Assembly: GCF_947500695.1 (NCBI RefSeq)
Contig: NZ_CANMSS010000001.1
Coordinates: 372,001 to 436,000 of the forward strand
Length of the DNA stretch: 64,000 nucleotides
DNA from: an uncultured Pseudoteredinibacter sp.
GTDB lineage: Bacteria > Pseudomonadota > Gammaproteobacteria > Pseudomonadales > Cellvibrionaceae
Direction of reading: 5' to 3'
Position numbers and translations under genes: made by a program. Positions within the stretch are counted from its first letter, which is position 1, and every line of letters starts with the position of its first letter. The notes under the pieces were generated by a model. That model was not told the DNA's origin. It worked only from the letters and a program-made list of their open reading frames with translations, and did no database searches. Shown piece by piece: positions 19,122 through 27,439 of this stretch.

Positions 19122-20021
19122 ATGTTAAAATTGCGTCTACGCAACCAATCTCAAAGTTCAGGTTTACACGAAGTATGGCTGGTAGAGCCCCGACTGGTGA
19201 TCGGTACGGCCAAAGAATGTCAGCTGGTACTGCGTGATGACGGTCTGAAGAAACAGCATGCCGTGGTTGATATCACCGGCGAATCCCTGCGATTGCGTGC
19301 TCTAGGGCCGCTTATTGAAATTAATGGTCGGCCTATCAGTGAAGGGGAGGTCTGTGAGCTTAATACCGGTGATAAGCTGTCGATCGCCTCGGTGGTGATG
19401 GATGTGGTCGACCCTAAGCTGGAGCGACGTGAACGAAGCCCTGCCGCTGCCGTTGCAGCGCAGCAGAGTGACAAGCAAGAGTGGGCACTAAAGGCGAACC
19501 ACTCCGCACTGTCTGATCGTGTTTATAAGCTGGGGGAGCAGACTGTCGTAGGGCGCTCCAGTGAGTGTGATATTGTCCTAGCGGCGGCGCACCTTTCCCG
19601 TCAACACGCCCGTTTGTTTCTCGATCAGGGTGCGCTATATGTTCGTGATCTTGGCTCTTCCAATGGTACTTTTCTAAATGGCGTTCGGGTTGAGGAAGCT
19701 CGCGTGCGACGAGGAGACGAACTGGCCTTTGATAGCTTGAGCTTTGGTGTGCTCGGGCCAGCTGAAACCGTTGATAAGACCTTACTGCGAGCGCCAGTGA
19801 ACCCTACGATAGCAAGGCCTATGCGTGCCAAGCCCGCTGAGCAGGCTAATGCGGCTACGGTACCTGATTTGCAAAAGGATCGTCCTCAGTTGCATAGCGG
19901 CCCCGCGCAAACTGAAGAGAGCGAAGAGAAACAGAGCAGTTCAAGCTTAACCTTCCTGGCGATTGCAGCGGTATTGGTAATCGCAATGCTGGTGCTGGCT
20001 AAGTTTACGGAGTTTATCTAA
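19122..20021 (+). CDS. Double FHA-domain membrane protein
   Basis: 299 aa. The second FHA domain (about 125-205) is canonical, with VVGRSSECDIVL, LSRQHARLFL and LGSSNGTFLNG, and should bind phosphothreonine. The first (about 1-90) is degenerate: VIGTAKECQLVL and KKQHAVVDI are recognisable, but the SSNG loop is replaced by IEINGRPI. After a linker the protein ends in a membrane helix (about 275-297) with almost nothing beyond it, so the FHA domains face the cytoplasm. It is divergent from the phosphatase-kinase operon and is the obvious candidate reader of that kinase. A second possibility is a role with the T6SS suggested at the far end of the window. Confidence 0.88.
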   Translation: MLKLRLRNQSQSSGLHEVWLVEPRLVIGTAKECQLVLRDDGLKKQHAVVDITGESLRLRALGPLIEINGRPISEGEVCELNTGDKLSIASVVMDVVDPKLERRERSPAAAVAAQQSDKQEWALKANHSALSDRVYKLGEQTVVGRSSECDIVLAAAHLSRQHARLFLDQGALYVRDLGSSNGTFLNGVRVEEARVRRGDELAFDSLSFGVLGPAETVDKTLLRAPVNPTIARPMRAKPAEQANAATVPDLQKDRPQLHSGPAQTEESEEKQSSSSLTFLAIAAVLVIAMLVLAKFTEFI

Positions 20022-20042
20022 TAGGCCTTTCTTTATGCTGGC

Positions 20043-20082
20043 CTAAGGGCTAAGGGCTAAGGGCTAAGGGCTAAGGGCTAAG
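20043..20082. repeat. CTAAGGG heptamer tandem repeat
   Basis: Five perfect copies of CTAAGGG (20043-20077) plus a partial sixth lie 21 bp after the FHA stop codon. A short tandem repeat of this kind is prone to slipped-strand length change. Being intergenic, it would alter spacing, not reading frame. Confidence 0.9.
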
Positions 20083-20159
20083 AGGGCAATCGTGAGAATC
20101 CGCCTTCCGCCCCCTTTGTTGTTGCCGTTTGTCCTCTAATTTATAGTTTTTGACTTTCA

Positions 20160-20198
20160 GGCCGCCAAAGAGATTAAAGCTCAATCTCTTTGGCGGCC
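20160..20198. promoter_or_regulatory. Perfect 16-bp hairpin ending three bases before the DUF5610 start codon
   Basis: GGCCGCCAAAGAGATT (20160-20175) and its exact complement at 20183-20198 enclose the 7-base loop AAAGCTC. The 3' arm covers the whole region where a ribosome site for ATG 20202 should be, and no T-tract follows. This suggests translational control of the downstream gene, or a terminator-like structure for the FHA transcript. Confidence 0.75.
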
Positions 20199-20201
20199 AT
20201 C

Positions 20202-21533
20202 ATGATTGCTCAATACCTTCACACTCAGTCTTCATTCTCGCAGCAGTCCTATTCCTATTCAGAGGCATCTTCAAATGCCGCTTATGGGAAAGATGCCGCT
20301 AAGCAAGCAGCGTTACTGGGTAATTCTGAGTCTGGTGTAAAACAGCTCAGCGCCAGCATCTCTGAGCAAAGCTCCTCTGTCGTCCAATTGAAAGTCCAGA
20401 GCTTTAGTGAAGAGCAGAGCTTTGCCTTATTTGAGCGTCGATTAGCGGTAAGCCAAGAGGCTTCTTTTAAATCTTCTCAAGGCCCAAGTAGCGCTGGTCT
20501 TGAAAAAGCTGCTAACGCTAATTCGGCAGAAGCGGTGGCTGACAGCATTCTTGGTTTTATTTCCGCTCGCCTCGAAGCAGATAAAGCTAATGGAGCTAGC
20601 GAAGAGCAGTTACAGTCTCGTCTTGAGGCTGGGCTGAAGGGCTTCGAGCGAGGCTTTGGCGAAGCCAAGGAAATGCTAAAAGAGCTAGACTTGCTTGGTC
20701 CAAAGGTCGACAAGGATATATCGAGTACGCGCGATTTAGTTCATCAAGGGATTGATCAGCTAGCCAGTGAGTATGGCTTAAAGTCGCCGCTCGCTACTGA
20801 TGAAAAACTGATTCCTGCTAATGAGCCAGAGGTAGACCGTGGACAAGGGGCGGTAGAGGCTCGTGTGCCGCAAGTCGTGGAACAGCCATTGGCGAAACCC
20901 AGCAAGGTAAGCAGTCCAAGCGGCAATTACCAGGCTTATCAGCTCGACTATAGCCGCGAACGCAGCTTTCAAATGGAAGTGCAAACCCGAGATGGCGATA
21001 CCATTTCGATTGATGCGGCGAGCTTGATTCGCTATCAAGAAAGTCAGCAAAAAGGTCAAAGCGAGGGCTCTGAGTTTAGCAGCTTGTCTTTTAGTGCCAG
21101 CGAAGAATATGCCGCCGCAATCGAGATAAGTGGTGATATTGATGAGGGTGAATGGCAAGCATTTACCGAGTTGTTTGATCAGGTGTTAGAGTTGGCAGAC
21201 AACTTTTATAATGGTGATGTGGCCACTGCATTTGAGCAGGCAATAAACTTAGGTTACAACGGCGAAGAAATTGCGCAGTTTAGTTTAAACTTGCAGCAGA
21301 CCACATCCGTACAACAAGCGGCAGTCTATCAAGCGATAGAGCCTTCACCTTGGCAAAGCAAAGCTAGCCCCATCGCTGGTCTACAAAATTATGCCGAGCA
21401 GCTATTAGCCAATACTGAAAAGCTGGCCCAGCAGGGCTTGGATTTAGCGTTATTGCCTGAGTTGCTGCAATCAACCCAGTCCAATGCCAATGATCAGCAA
21501 AAAGCCTTTTTGGATAGTCTGCTGACTAGCTAA
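20202..21533 (+). CDS. DUF5610-like protein of unknown function
   Basis: 443 aa, rich in Ser, Gln, Ala and Glu, with no signal peptide or membrane segment. The segment around residues 110-190, containing ILGFISARLEADKANGAS, LEAGLKGFERGFGEAKEML and DLVHQGIDQL, matches the pattern I associate with DUF5610, a domain of unknown role. The C-terminal part (about 300-440) is acidic and helical. A TTG at 20190 could extend it by 4 residues, but that codon lies inside the hairpin. ATG 20202 is preferred although no Shine-Dalgarno sequence is visible. It lies 180 bp after the FHA gene on the same strand. Function not known. Confidence 0.7.
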   Translation: MIAQYLHTQSSFSQQSYSYSEASSNAAYGKDAAKQAALLGNSESGVKQLSASISEQSSSVVQLKVQSFSEEQSFALFERRLAVSQEASFKSSQGPSSAGLEKAANANSAEAVADSILGFISARLEADKANGASEEQLQSRLEAGLKGFERGFGEAKEMLKELDLLGPKVDKDISSTRDLVHQGIDQLASEYGLKSPLATDEKLIPANEPEVDRGQGAVEARVPQVVEQPLAKPSKVSSPSGNYQAYQLDYSRERSFQMEVQTRDGDTISIDAASLIRYQESQQKGQSEGSEFSSLSFSASEEYAAAIEISGDIDEGEWQAFTELFDQVLELADNFYNGDVATAFEQAINLGYNGEEIAQFSLNLQQTTSVQQAAVYQAIEPSPWQSKASPIAGLQNYAEQLLANTEKLAQQGLDLALLPELLQSTQSNANDQQKAFLDSLLTS

Positions 21534-21634
21534 TTGAGAAATACTCTCCGATAGTTTTGCCCGTTGTCATTTTTAATGTTGTTCTGGGTAGGGCTATGCC
21601 TTTAAAATGCCGTGCTTTTAGCAGGGCATTCTCC

Positions 21635-21880
21635 ATGAGTCGCACCGTTATACTATACACAACCGCTGGCTGCCATTTGTGTGAGCAGGCCAAGTCTTTG
21701 TTTTGGCCTTGTGCTGAGCAGTTCCAACTTCGTTTACAAGAAGTGGATATCGCCGAAAGTGAAAATTTGGTTGAACGTTATGGGGTTAAAATTCCTGTTA
21801 TAGCAACTCAACAAGGTGCTGAAATAGCTTGGCCCTTTGATCAGCCGCAGCTACTGTCTTTTTTGAAAGGCAATGAATAA
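21635..21880 (+). CDS. Glutaredoxin-family (DUF836-like) small thiol protein
   Basis: 81-residue thioredoxin-fold protein beginning MSRTVILYTTAGCHLCEQAK. The CHLC motif near the N-terminus and the cis-Pro segment YGVKIPVI are those of glutaredoxin-like proteins. The frame is open from 21557, but the ATG at 21635 gives the normal family start. Likely a cytoplasmic dithiol oxidoreductase. It follows the DUF5610-like gene by about 100 bp and converges on slt. Confidence 0.85.
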   Translation: MSRTVILYTTAGCHLCEQAKSLFWPCAEQFQLRLQEVDIAESENLVERYGVKIPVIATQQGAEIAWPFDQPQLLSFLKGNE

Positions 21881-21950
21881 AGCGATCAAGCCTAGACTTT
21901 ATGTAAAATGGTCAAGTCTAGGCTTGAGGCATAAAACTAAGCGCTAACTG

Positions 21951-23969
21951 TTAATTAATGATCTTCTCATTGTTGTGAATTAAACGCCCCTTATCGCCCA
22001 TTCGATAGGCATAAATTACAGAGTAGGAAAGTACATTTTGTACATAGCCGCGTGTTTCTCGGTAGGGAATTGTTTCAATCCAGCTGTCGAGCTCTAGATT
22101 CGGTGAGGCTTTTTTCAACCAGCGATCAACCCTGTGGGGGCCGGCGTTATATGCCGCAGCAGCGATTGCGCGGTTGCCATTGAAGCGCTGTAACAGTTGA
22201 TTTAAGTAGCTGCTGCCGAGTCGGATATTAGAACTCGGCTTGTAGAGATCTTTACGGCGATATTTTACGCCAATTTTTCGAGCGGTTTGTTTTGCAGTAG
22301 CTGGCATTAGCTGCATTAAGCCCATTGCGCCGGCAGGTGAGCGAGCGTCTGCAGCAAAGGCACTTTCTTGCCGTGCGATGGCGTACAGAAGTGTTTGCTT
22401 TATCTTAGTGGTCTCAGCGGCTTTTTTTAATTCATCCTGATAAGCTAATGGGAAGCGTAAATTTAAGTCGTCCCAATACTTTAAGTGAGCCATGCCTTGG
22501 ATGGTTTTGATGTGCCACTGCCATTCATGGGTTAAGGCGGCGAGCGCTTTTAGTTGTTTTTCTTCCAGGGTTTGGGCTAGATAAAACCACTCACGGTTCG
22601 CATTCAGTGTGTCGCCAAGACGAAAATACTCATGTGCTCTTTGCAAGGCCTTAGTGTTCAATAATTCTTGCTTTTGGGTAGCGTCAACGCTCAAAGGTAC
22701 GTCTTGCAGTTGATACTCTTGTTGCACATGATCCGCCGATAAAAAGCCGTAAAAACTGCGCTCTTTAGCCAATTTGCGATAGATGGCATCAGCACGCAGC
22801 CCAGGTGTCGGTTGTGGATTATTTTTCTCTAGGCTTCTTGCTAGCCAGTATTGCCAGCGCTCAGATTGTTTGGCAGGTTCGGGTAACCGGTCCAGCCAGT
22901 AGCGCACCATTTGCCAATCTTGGATCGCTAGGGATTCTCTGATCAGCGATTCCATTAATCGCGTATTATCAATAACCTTGTATTGGGCTAGTAATTGCTT
23001 GGCTTCATCTTTGTGGCCATTTTGATAGAGTTTTCTGGCCAAAATATATAGTGTTTTTTGGCGCTGTTCTTCCTCAAATAAATTTTTGCTGTCATAGCGC
23101 AGCCATATGCCATAAGCGGCTTTGGCATCCTTGTAGGCGTAGCGCCTAAAGCCATGCAGGATTACTTGATTCAGCTTGCTTTGCAGTTTGGCTTCGCGGG
23201 TGCTGAATTTGCTCATGTTTTTTAGGCGAGCTGGGTAACGGTGGACTTCTTGATACAAAGCGGCGAGCGTCTTGAGCTCTGGCGACAATTGCTTGCTGAT
23301 GTATTTGGCAAGCGGTAGCTTTTTCGCTTGCATGGACTTGTGCAGTCTTTGCCAAGCCAGTTCATGGCTGATGCCGCCAGCCTTTTTCCAGGCGTTGAAC
23401 GCTGGATCGCAGTGTTTACTCTGTGAGTAAGCCACATTCCACAGCTCTTCGATTTCTTGCTTAGGTATCTCTTTACCTAGGCGCGCATGCGCGCTAACCC
23501 ACTTACAGCGCATACGCTCAGATTTTATTTTACTGCTGTCGAAATCTCTTAGAAAACTGCGCCAATGGCCTTTACGAGCAAGGGTCTTTAGCCACAGGTA
23601 TTGCATTCTTTGGCCTAAGGGGCTGCCGTCTTGTTGCTGTAAAAAATCTTGTACCTCCTGTCGAGGCAGGCTGTGAATACGACGGGCAATATCACGATAC
23701 TGAAGATCTGGATAAAGCGGATACAGAACCAACATGGCCTTAAGGCGTTTAAAGCCTTTTATATCGCGCTTATTTAGGGCTTTCAGGGCTTGTTGGTAGA
23801 CTTTACGTTGAGGCTCCATTTCATCGAGACTAAGCGGCTTGCTAGGCGTCTTGGCCTCACTTACGACGGCCCAGAATATCATCAAGCAGGTGATAGCGGC
23901 CTTGAGAGCCAGCCCAGCGCTGCTGTGGCTTGCTGAAAATACCCATGATTGCTGAGGCGATTTGGTCAC
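21951..23969 (-). CDS. slt: Soluble lytic murein transglycosylase
   Basis: Periplasmic enzyme that cleaves the MurNAc-GlcNAc bond of peptidoglycan with 1,6-anhydro product formation. 672 aa, close to E. coli Slt70. It has a hydrophobic N-terminal signal segment (AALKAAITCLMIFWAVVSEA-like region, about 20-40), a long superhelical U/L domain, and a C-terminal SLT domain with the catalytic Glu in AIARQESAF, then SPAGAMGLMQLMPATA and AAAAYNAGPHRVDRW. Divergent from uup. No operon partner. Confidence 0.95.
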   Translation of the reverse strand: MTKSPQQSWVFSASHSSAGLALKAAITCLMIFWAVVSEAKTPSKPLSLDEMEPQRKVYQQALKALNKRDIKGFKRLKAMLVLYPLYPDLQYRDIARRIHSLPRQEVQDFLQQQDGSPLGQRMQYLWLKTLARKGHWRSFLRDFDSSKIKSERMRCKWVSAHARLGKEIPKQEIEELWNVAYSQSKHCDPAFNAWKKAGGISHELAWQRLHKSMQAKKLPLAKYISKQLSPELKTLAALYQEVHRYPARLKNMSKFSTREAKLQSKLNQVILHGFRRYAYKDAKAAYGIWLRYDSKNLFEEEQRQKTLYILARKLYQNGHKDEAKQLLAQYKVIDNTRLMESLIRESLAIQDWQMVRYWLDRLPEPAKQSERWQYWLARSLEKNNPQPTPGLRADAIYRKLAKERSFYGFLSADHVQQEYQLQDVPLSVDATQKQELLNTKALQRAHEYFRLGDTLNANREWFYLAQTLEEKQLKALAALTHEWQWHIKTIQGMAHLKYWDDLNLRFPLAYQDELKKAAETTKIKQTLLYAIARQESAFAADARSPAGAMGLMQLMPATAKQTARKIGVKYRRKDLYKPSSNIRLGSSYLNQLLQRFNGNRAIAAAAYNAGPHRVDRWLKKASPNLELDSWIETIPYRETRGYVQNVLSYSVIYAYRMGDKGRLIHNNEKIIN

Positions 23970-24297
23970 GATGAGTCCAAGTTTTGCTTAATCGGTGTAG
24001 CTGTTCTAATCATGCTAGCTTTGTGCTTCATAAACAAGAGCTTATGGATATTTCTTTAGTGCCATTCAAACTACAGTTCAGGCCGCTATCCAGACTGCTC
24101 GAAAAGCCGTATTATTCGCAGCCCTGTAATTAGGCATTATTGCAATTTAAGCCTATGCAAATACTGGTTTTGGCACAGATATACTGCTGTTTCTAGACCT
24201 TTGCGCTTAAATTTTATTCAGTCGAACTGTTGTTTCAAATAATGTTTCAACAAATGCCACAAGATGAACTCTTAGCCCTTTTGGAAGCGCAACATTC
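23970..24297. other. 328-bp divergent region between slt and uup
   Basis: Should contain the promoters of both genes; no promoter stands out. The only coding-like element is a 22-codon frame (24242-24310) that overlaps the uup start, listed separately. Confidence 0.5.
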
Positions 24298-24310
24298 ATG
24301 CCGATCGTAA
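24242..24310 (+). other. Possible 22-codon upstream ORF overlapping the uup start
   Basis: ATG 24242 opens a frame reading MFQQMPQDELLALLEAQHS and stopping at 24310, 13 bases inside uup in another frame. It has no clear ribosome site of its own, and the uup site (TTGGAAG) lies inside it. It could couple translation to uup or be chance. Confidence 0.25.
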
Positions 24311-26229
24311 AAATTGAAAATGCTCAACTTAGCTATGGACTTCAGCCAATTTTGGATGAGCAGCAATTAAACCTCTATCGTGGGCAACGGCTTTGCATTA
24401 TCGGCCGCAATGGCGCCGGTAAGTCCAGTTTGATGAAGGTAATCGCCAAAGAGGTTGAGCTTGATAGTGGGAATGTTTGGCATCGACCTGGTTTAAAGTT
24501 GGCGCGACTAGAGCAGGACCTGCCATTGGCTGATGATCTCACAGTGTTTGCTGCCGTGGCGGAAGGCCTTGAAGGTTTAGGCGAACTGCTAACGGACTAC
24601 CACGAACTGGCCACTAAAACTGACAGTGATAGCCTGAATCGTTTGGGGCAATTGCAAACAGAGATTGAAGCTCGTGATGGCTGGCGCTTGCAGCAACAAG
24701 TAGATGCCATTTTAACGCGCTTGGAATTGCCCGCAGATGTGACCATGAAGGAGCTGTCCGGTGGGTGGCGTCGCAGGGTGTCTTTGGCTCGGGCTCTGGT
24801 AAGTGAACCCGACATATTGCTGCTTGATGAGCCCACCAACCACCTCGATATTGAAGCCATTCAATGGCTGGAACAGCAGCTTTTAAACTATTCGGGCTGT
24901 GTTGTTTTTATCACTCACGATAGGGCGCTGTTACAGAATTTGGCTACCCATATTGCTGAATTAGAGCGCGGACAGCTGAGCATTTGGGAAGGTGATTACC
25001 AGAGTTTCCTAGATTTCAGGGAACAACAATTAGCGGCTGAAGAAAAACATAATGCTTTGTTTGATAAGCGCCTGGCTGAAGAAGAAAAATGGATTAGACA
25101 GGGCATCAAAGCCAGACGAACGCGCAACGAAGGTCGCGTTCGCGCCTTGAAAGCCATGCGTGATGAGCGAGCTGCAAGGCGAGAGCGCCAAGGTAATGCC
25201 AATATCTCGGCTAATGTTGCAGATAAGTCCGGTAAGTTGGTCGCTGAAATTCATAATGTCAGCCACGCATTTGAAGGTCATGAGTTAATTAAGCACTTCA
25301 GCGGACGGGTGATGCGAGGCGACCGAATTGGCTTAATAGGCGCCAATGGCATGGGCAAATCGACTTTGCTGAAAATTTTATTGGGTCAGCTTAAGCCCTT
25401 GGATGGTCGCGTCGATCTAGGAACAAACCTGGAAGTAGCCTACTTCGATCAATTGCGAGAGCAGTTGGACCTCGAAAAAAATGCTGTAGACAATGTCGCC
25501 GGCGGTCGAGAATCTATCGAAATCAACGGTAACAATAAACATATCATTAGTTATCTCAGTGACTTTTTATTTACTGGTGAGCGTGCGCGAACACCACTAA
25601 AAGCGCTGTCAGGGGGCGAGCGGAATCGAGTTTTACTCGCCAAGCTGTTCTCAAAACCTGCAAACTTATTAGTGCTCGATGAGCCGACCAACGACCTTGA
25701 TGTTGAAACTCTTGAACTTCTTGAAGAGATGCTGGCTAATTTTTCTGGCACGCTGCTTTTGGTGAGCCACGATCGTGCTTTCTTAGATAATGTCGTAACC
25801 AGCACTCTGGCATTTGAGGGCAGTGGGCAGGTGCGTGAATATGTCGGCGGTTATCAAGACTGGATTGCCCAAGGCGGAAAATGGTGTAGTTTAGCGGAGG
25901 ACTTACTGCAGCTATCAGATGCTAAGAACGTTAATGCTCAGGCAAGTGAAAGCAGTTCGAGCTCCTCCTCACAAGAAGCTAAAGCAGTTCAAAATAATGA
26001 GCCTAAGCCCAAAAAGCTCAGTTATAAATTGCAGCGTGAGCTGGATGCCTTGCCTGCCAAAATTGAAAAACAAGAAGCTCAAGTAGAAGCGCTTCAGGAG
26101 CAAACGGCTGCGGGTGATTTTTATCAGAAGGATCATCAAGAGGTCGCTAAAGTTCTAGCACAGCTTGCGGAGCAAGAAGCTGAATTGGAAGTTTTATATC
26201 AGCGTTGGGAAGAGCTTGATAATGCTTAA
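24298..26229 (+). CDS. uup: ABC-F ATPase Uup
   Basis: Cytoplasmic ABC-F protein with two ATPase domains and no membrane domain. Family members act on ribosomes, and Uup also limits precise transposon excision. 643 aa. Walker A IGRNGAGKSS and IGANGMGKST; signatures LSGGWRRRVSLARAL and LSGGERNRVLLAKL; Walker B LLLDEPTNHLD and LVLDEPTNDLD. The ABC-F linker between the domains contains KARRTRNEGRVRALKAMR. The C-terminal coiled coil (about 560-640, KLSYKLQRELDALPAKIE), which binds DNA in Uup, separates it from Ettx-type relatives. GGAAG about 10 bases before ATG 24298. Confidence 0.94.
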   Translation: MPIVKIENAQLSYGLQPILDEQQLNLYRGQRLCIIGRNGAGKSSLMKVIAKEVELDSGNVWHRPGLKLARLEQDLPLADDLTVFAAVAEGLEGLGELLTDYHELATKTDSDSLNRLGQLQTEIEARDGWRLQQQVDAILTRLELPADVTMKELSGGWRRRVSLARALVSEPDILLLDEPTNHLDIEAIQWLEQQLLNYSGCVVFITHDRALLQNLATHIAELERGQLSIWEGDYQSFLDFREQQLAAEEKHNALFDKRLAEEEKWIRQGIKARRTRNEGRVRALKAMRDERAARRERQGNANISANVADKSGKLVAEIHNVSHAFEGHELIKHFSGRVMRGDRIGLIGANGMGKSTLLKILLGQLKPLDGRVDLGTNLEVAYFDQLREQLDLEKNAVDNVAGGRESIEINGNNKHIISYLSDFLFTGERARTPLKALSGGERNRVLLAKLFSKPANLLVLDEPTNDLDVETLELLEEMLANFSGTLLLVSHDRAFLDNVVTSTLAFEGSGQVREYVGGYQDWIAQGGKWCSLAEDLLQLSDAKNVNAQASESSSSSSSQEAKAVQNNEPKPKKLSYKLQRELDALPAKIEKQEAQVEALQEQTAAGDFYQKDHQEVAKVLAQLAEQEAELEVLYQRWEELDNA

Positions 26230-26294
26230 CTCAAGGCTAGGCAGCCTAGGTTTATATGCGGACTTTAATTATGGGCAGCGGCAAATGCGAGAGC

Positions 26295-26320
26295 TGGCGC
26301 AAATGCGAGCATTTGCGCCA
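26295..26320. terminator. Perfect 12-bp hairpin between convergent uup and usp
   Basis: TGGCGCAAATGC and GCATTTGCGCCA enclose GA. It lies 65 bp past uup and 12 bp past the usp stop on the other strand. There is no long T-tract, so it is a plausible but not standard bidirectional terminator. A partial direct copy of the left arm (GCAAATGCGAGAGC, from 26281) precedes it. Confidence 0.5.
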
Positions 26321-26332
26321 TGTTAAATTGAT

Positions 26333-26767
26333 TTACTCGCTCGGATGAACTCGTACGGCGAGTACATCACAGTTTGCTCCGTGCAGCACGCCATTGGAGG
26401 TAGAGCCCAATAACAGGGCAAGCCCAGAGCGCCCGTGGCTGCCGACAATGATTAAGTCGACTTCGGCCTCGTCAGCAATACGATGAATTTCAGAGGCGGG
26501 TTGTCCAACAACAACTTGGCAGTCAGCAGTCTTGATACCATGTTGCTCGGCCAGTTTATGGAGTTTTTCCTGGGCCTGGCTCTGTAGTTGCTCTTGAACC
26601 TCAGAAAGATCCATTGGAATATCGCCACCATAGGCAAAGGTGAGTGGTTCAATAACATGGAGTAAGGATACATTACAGCCGTTGGATACGGCTAAGCCAC
26701 GCTCGATAACTTCGCTGGACTCTTGACTTAGATCTACGGCGATTAGTGATTTTTGGTATTTGGCCAT
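26333..26767 (-). CDS. Universal stress protein, UspA family
   Basis: 144-residue single-domain Usp. N-terminal SLIAVDLSQES matches UspA. The C-terminal nucleotide-binding loop IIVGSHGRSGLALLLGSTSNGVL has the Gly pattern of ATP-binding members. Cytoplasmic stress-adaptation protein. AGGAGACAAG precedes the ATG at 26767, giving a strong ribosome site. Monocistronic, facing uup. Confidence 0.93.
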   Translation of the reverse strand: MAKYQKSLIAVDLSQESSEVIERGLAVSNGCNVSLLHVIEPLTFAYGGDIPMDLSEVQEQLQSQAQEKLHKLAEQHGIKTADCQVVVGQPASEIHRIADEAEVDLIIVGSHGRSGLALLLGSTSNGVLHGANCDVLAVRVHPSE

Positions 26768-26897
26768 GACTTGTCTCCTGTGAGGTTTATGTCATGATCT
26801 TAGCGGTAAATTACCGCCGCTGTAAATTTTTACCGTGATGAAATATGACTCAGGTCAATTTCGCTGGGTTAAGTAATAATGATGGGGAACTATTAGC

Positions 26898-27419
26898 TTG
26901 AGTATAGGTGTTATTTTTGTTGTTTTGGCGGTGGCGATGGTGCTAGGGCCGATTATGCTTATGAAGCCTAGTGGTCGTCAGAGACAGCTGGCGAATCTGC
27001 GCCAGCGTGCACTAGAGCTGGGCTTGCAAAGCCGCATCGCTACGGTTACAGGGGATCTAAAGAGCTTTACCGTAGCCCCCACAATTGCCATCTACCAAAA
27101 ACGTTGGACCGATAAACGTTTTTGTCCCGAGCAGAGCCTCTTGCTTCAACGCAGTAGCTTTACTCATGAAGTGCATTTTCATGGCGCGTGGGATTGGAAA
27201 GAAGGTGAGGCAGCACAATTTAGCTTAAGTCCAGAGCTTGCTGAGTGTTTAGACAAACTTCCAGAGTCGGTACTAGCGATAGAATTTACCCCTCTGGGCG
27301 TTGGTTTGTATTGGCTTGAAAAAGGCGCCCAGGTGGACGACCTTGTCGAGGTATTTCCAGTTTTAATGAACTGGTTGGACGGTCAAGGCGTATTGGAAAA
27401 TGTAAGAGATAAACGATAA
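26898..27419 (+). CDS. Membrane-anchored protein of unknown function
   Basis: 173 aa, starting at TTG 26898, with GGGGA 11 bases upstream. The first 22 residues (MSIGVIFVVLAVAMVLGPIM) form a membrane anchor, followed by KPSGRQRQLANLRQRALELG, a basic helix typical of small inner-membrane proteins. The remaining 120 residues are soluble, Trp-containing and acidic. I recognise no domain. ATG further in would cut the membrane helix, so the TTG start is preferred. It converges with the next gene (20-bp gap). Confidence 0.6.
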   Translation: MSIGVIFVVLAVAMVLGPIMLMKPSGRQRQLANLRQRALELGLQSRIATVTGDLKSFTVAPTIAIYQKRWTDKRFCPEQSLLLQRSSFTHEVHFHGAWDWKEGEAAQFSLSPELAECLDKLPESVLAIEFTPLGVGLYWLEKGAQVDDLVEVFPVLMNWLDGQGVLENVRDKR

Positions 27420-27439
27420 GTTTTCAATTCTTACCAATT

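Noticed and set aside
18818..20082. CRISPR array
   Set aside because: The tandem repeats are contiguous with no spacers, and no cas genes are present in the window.
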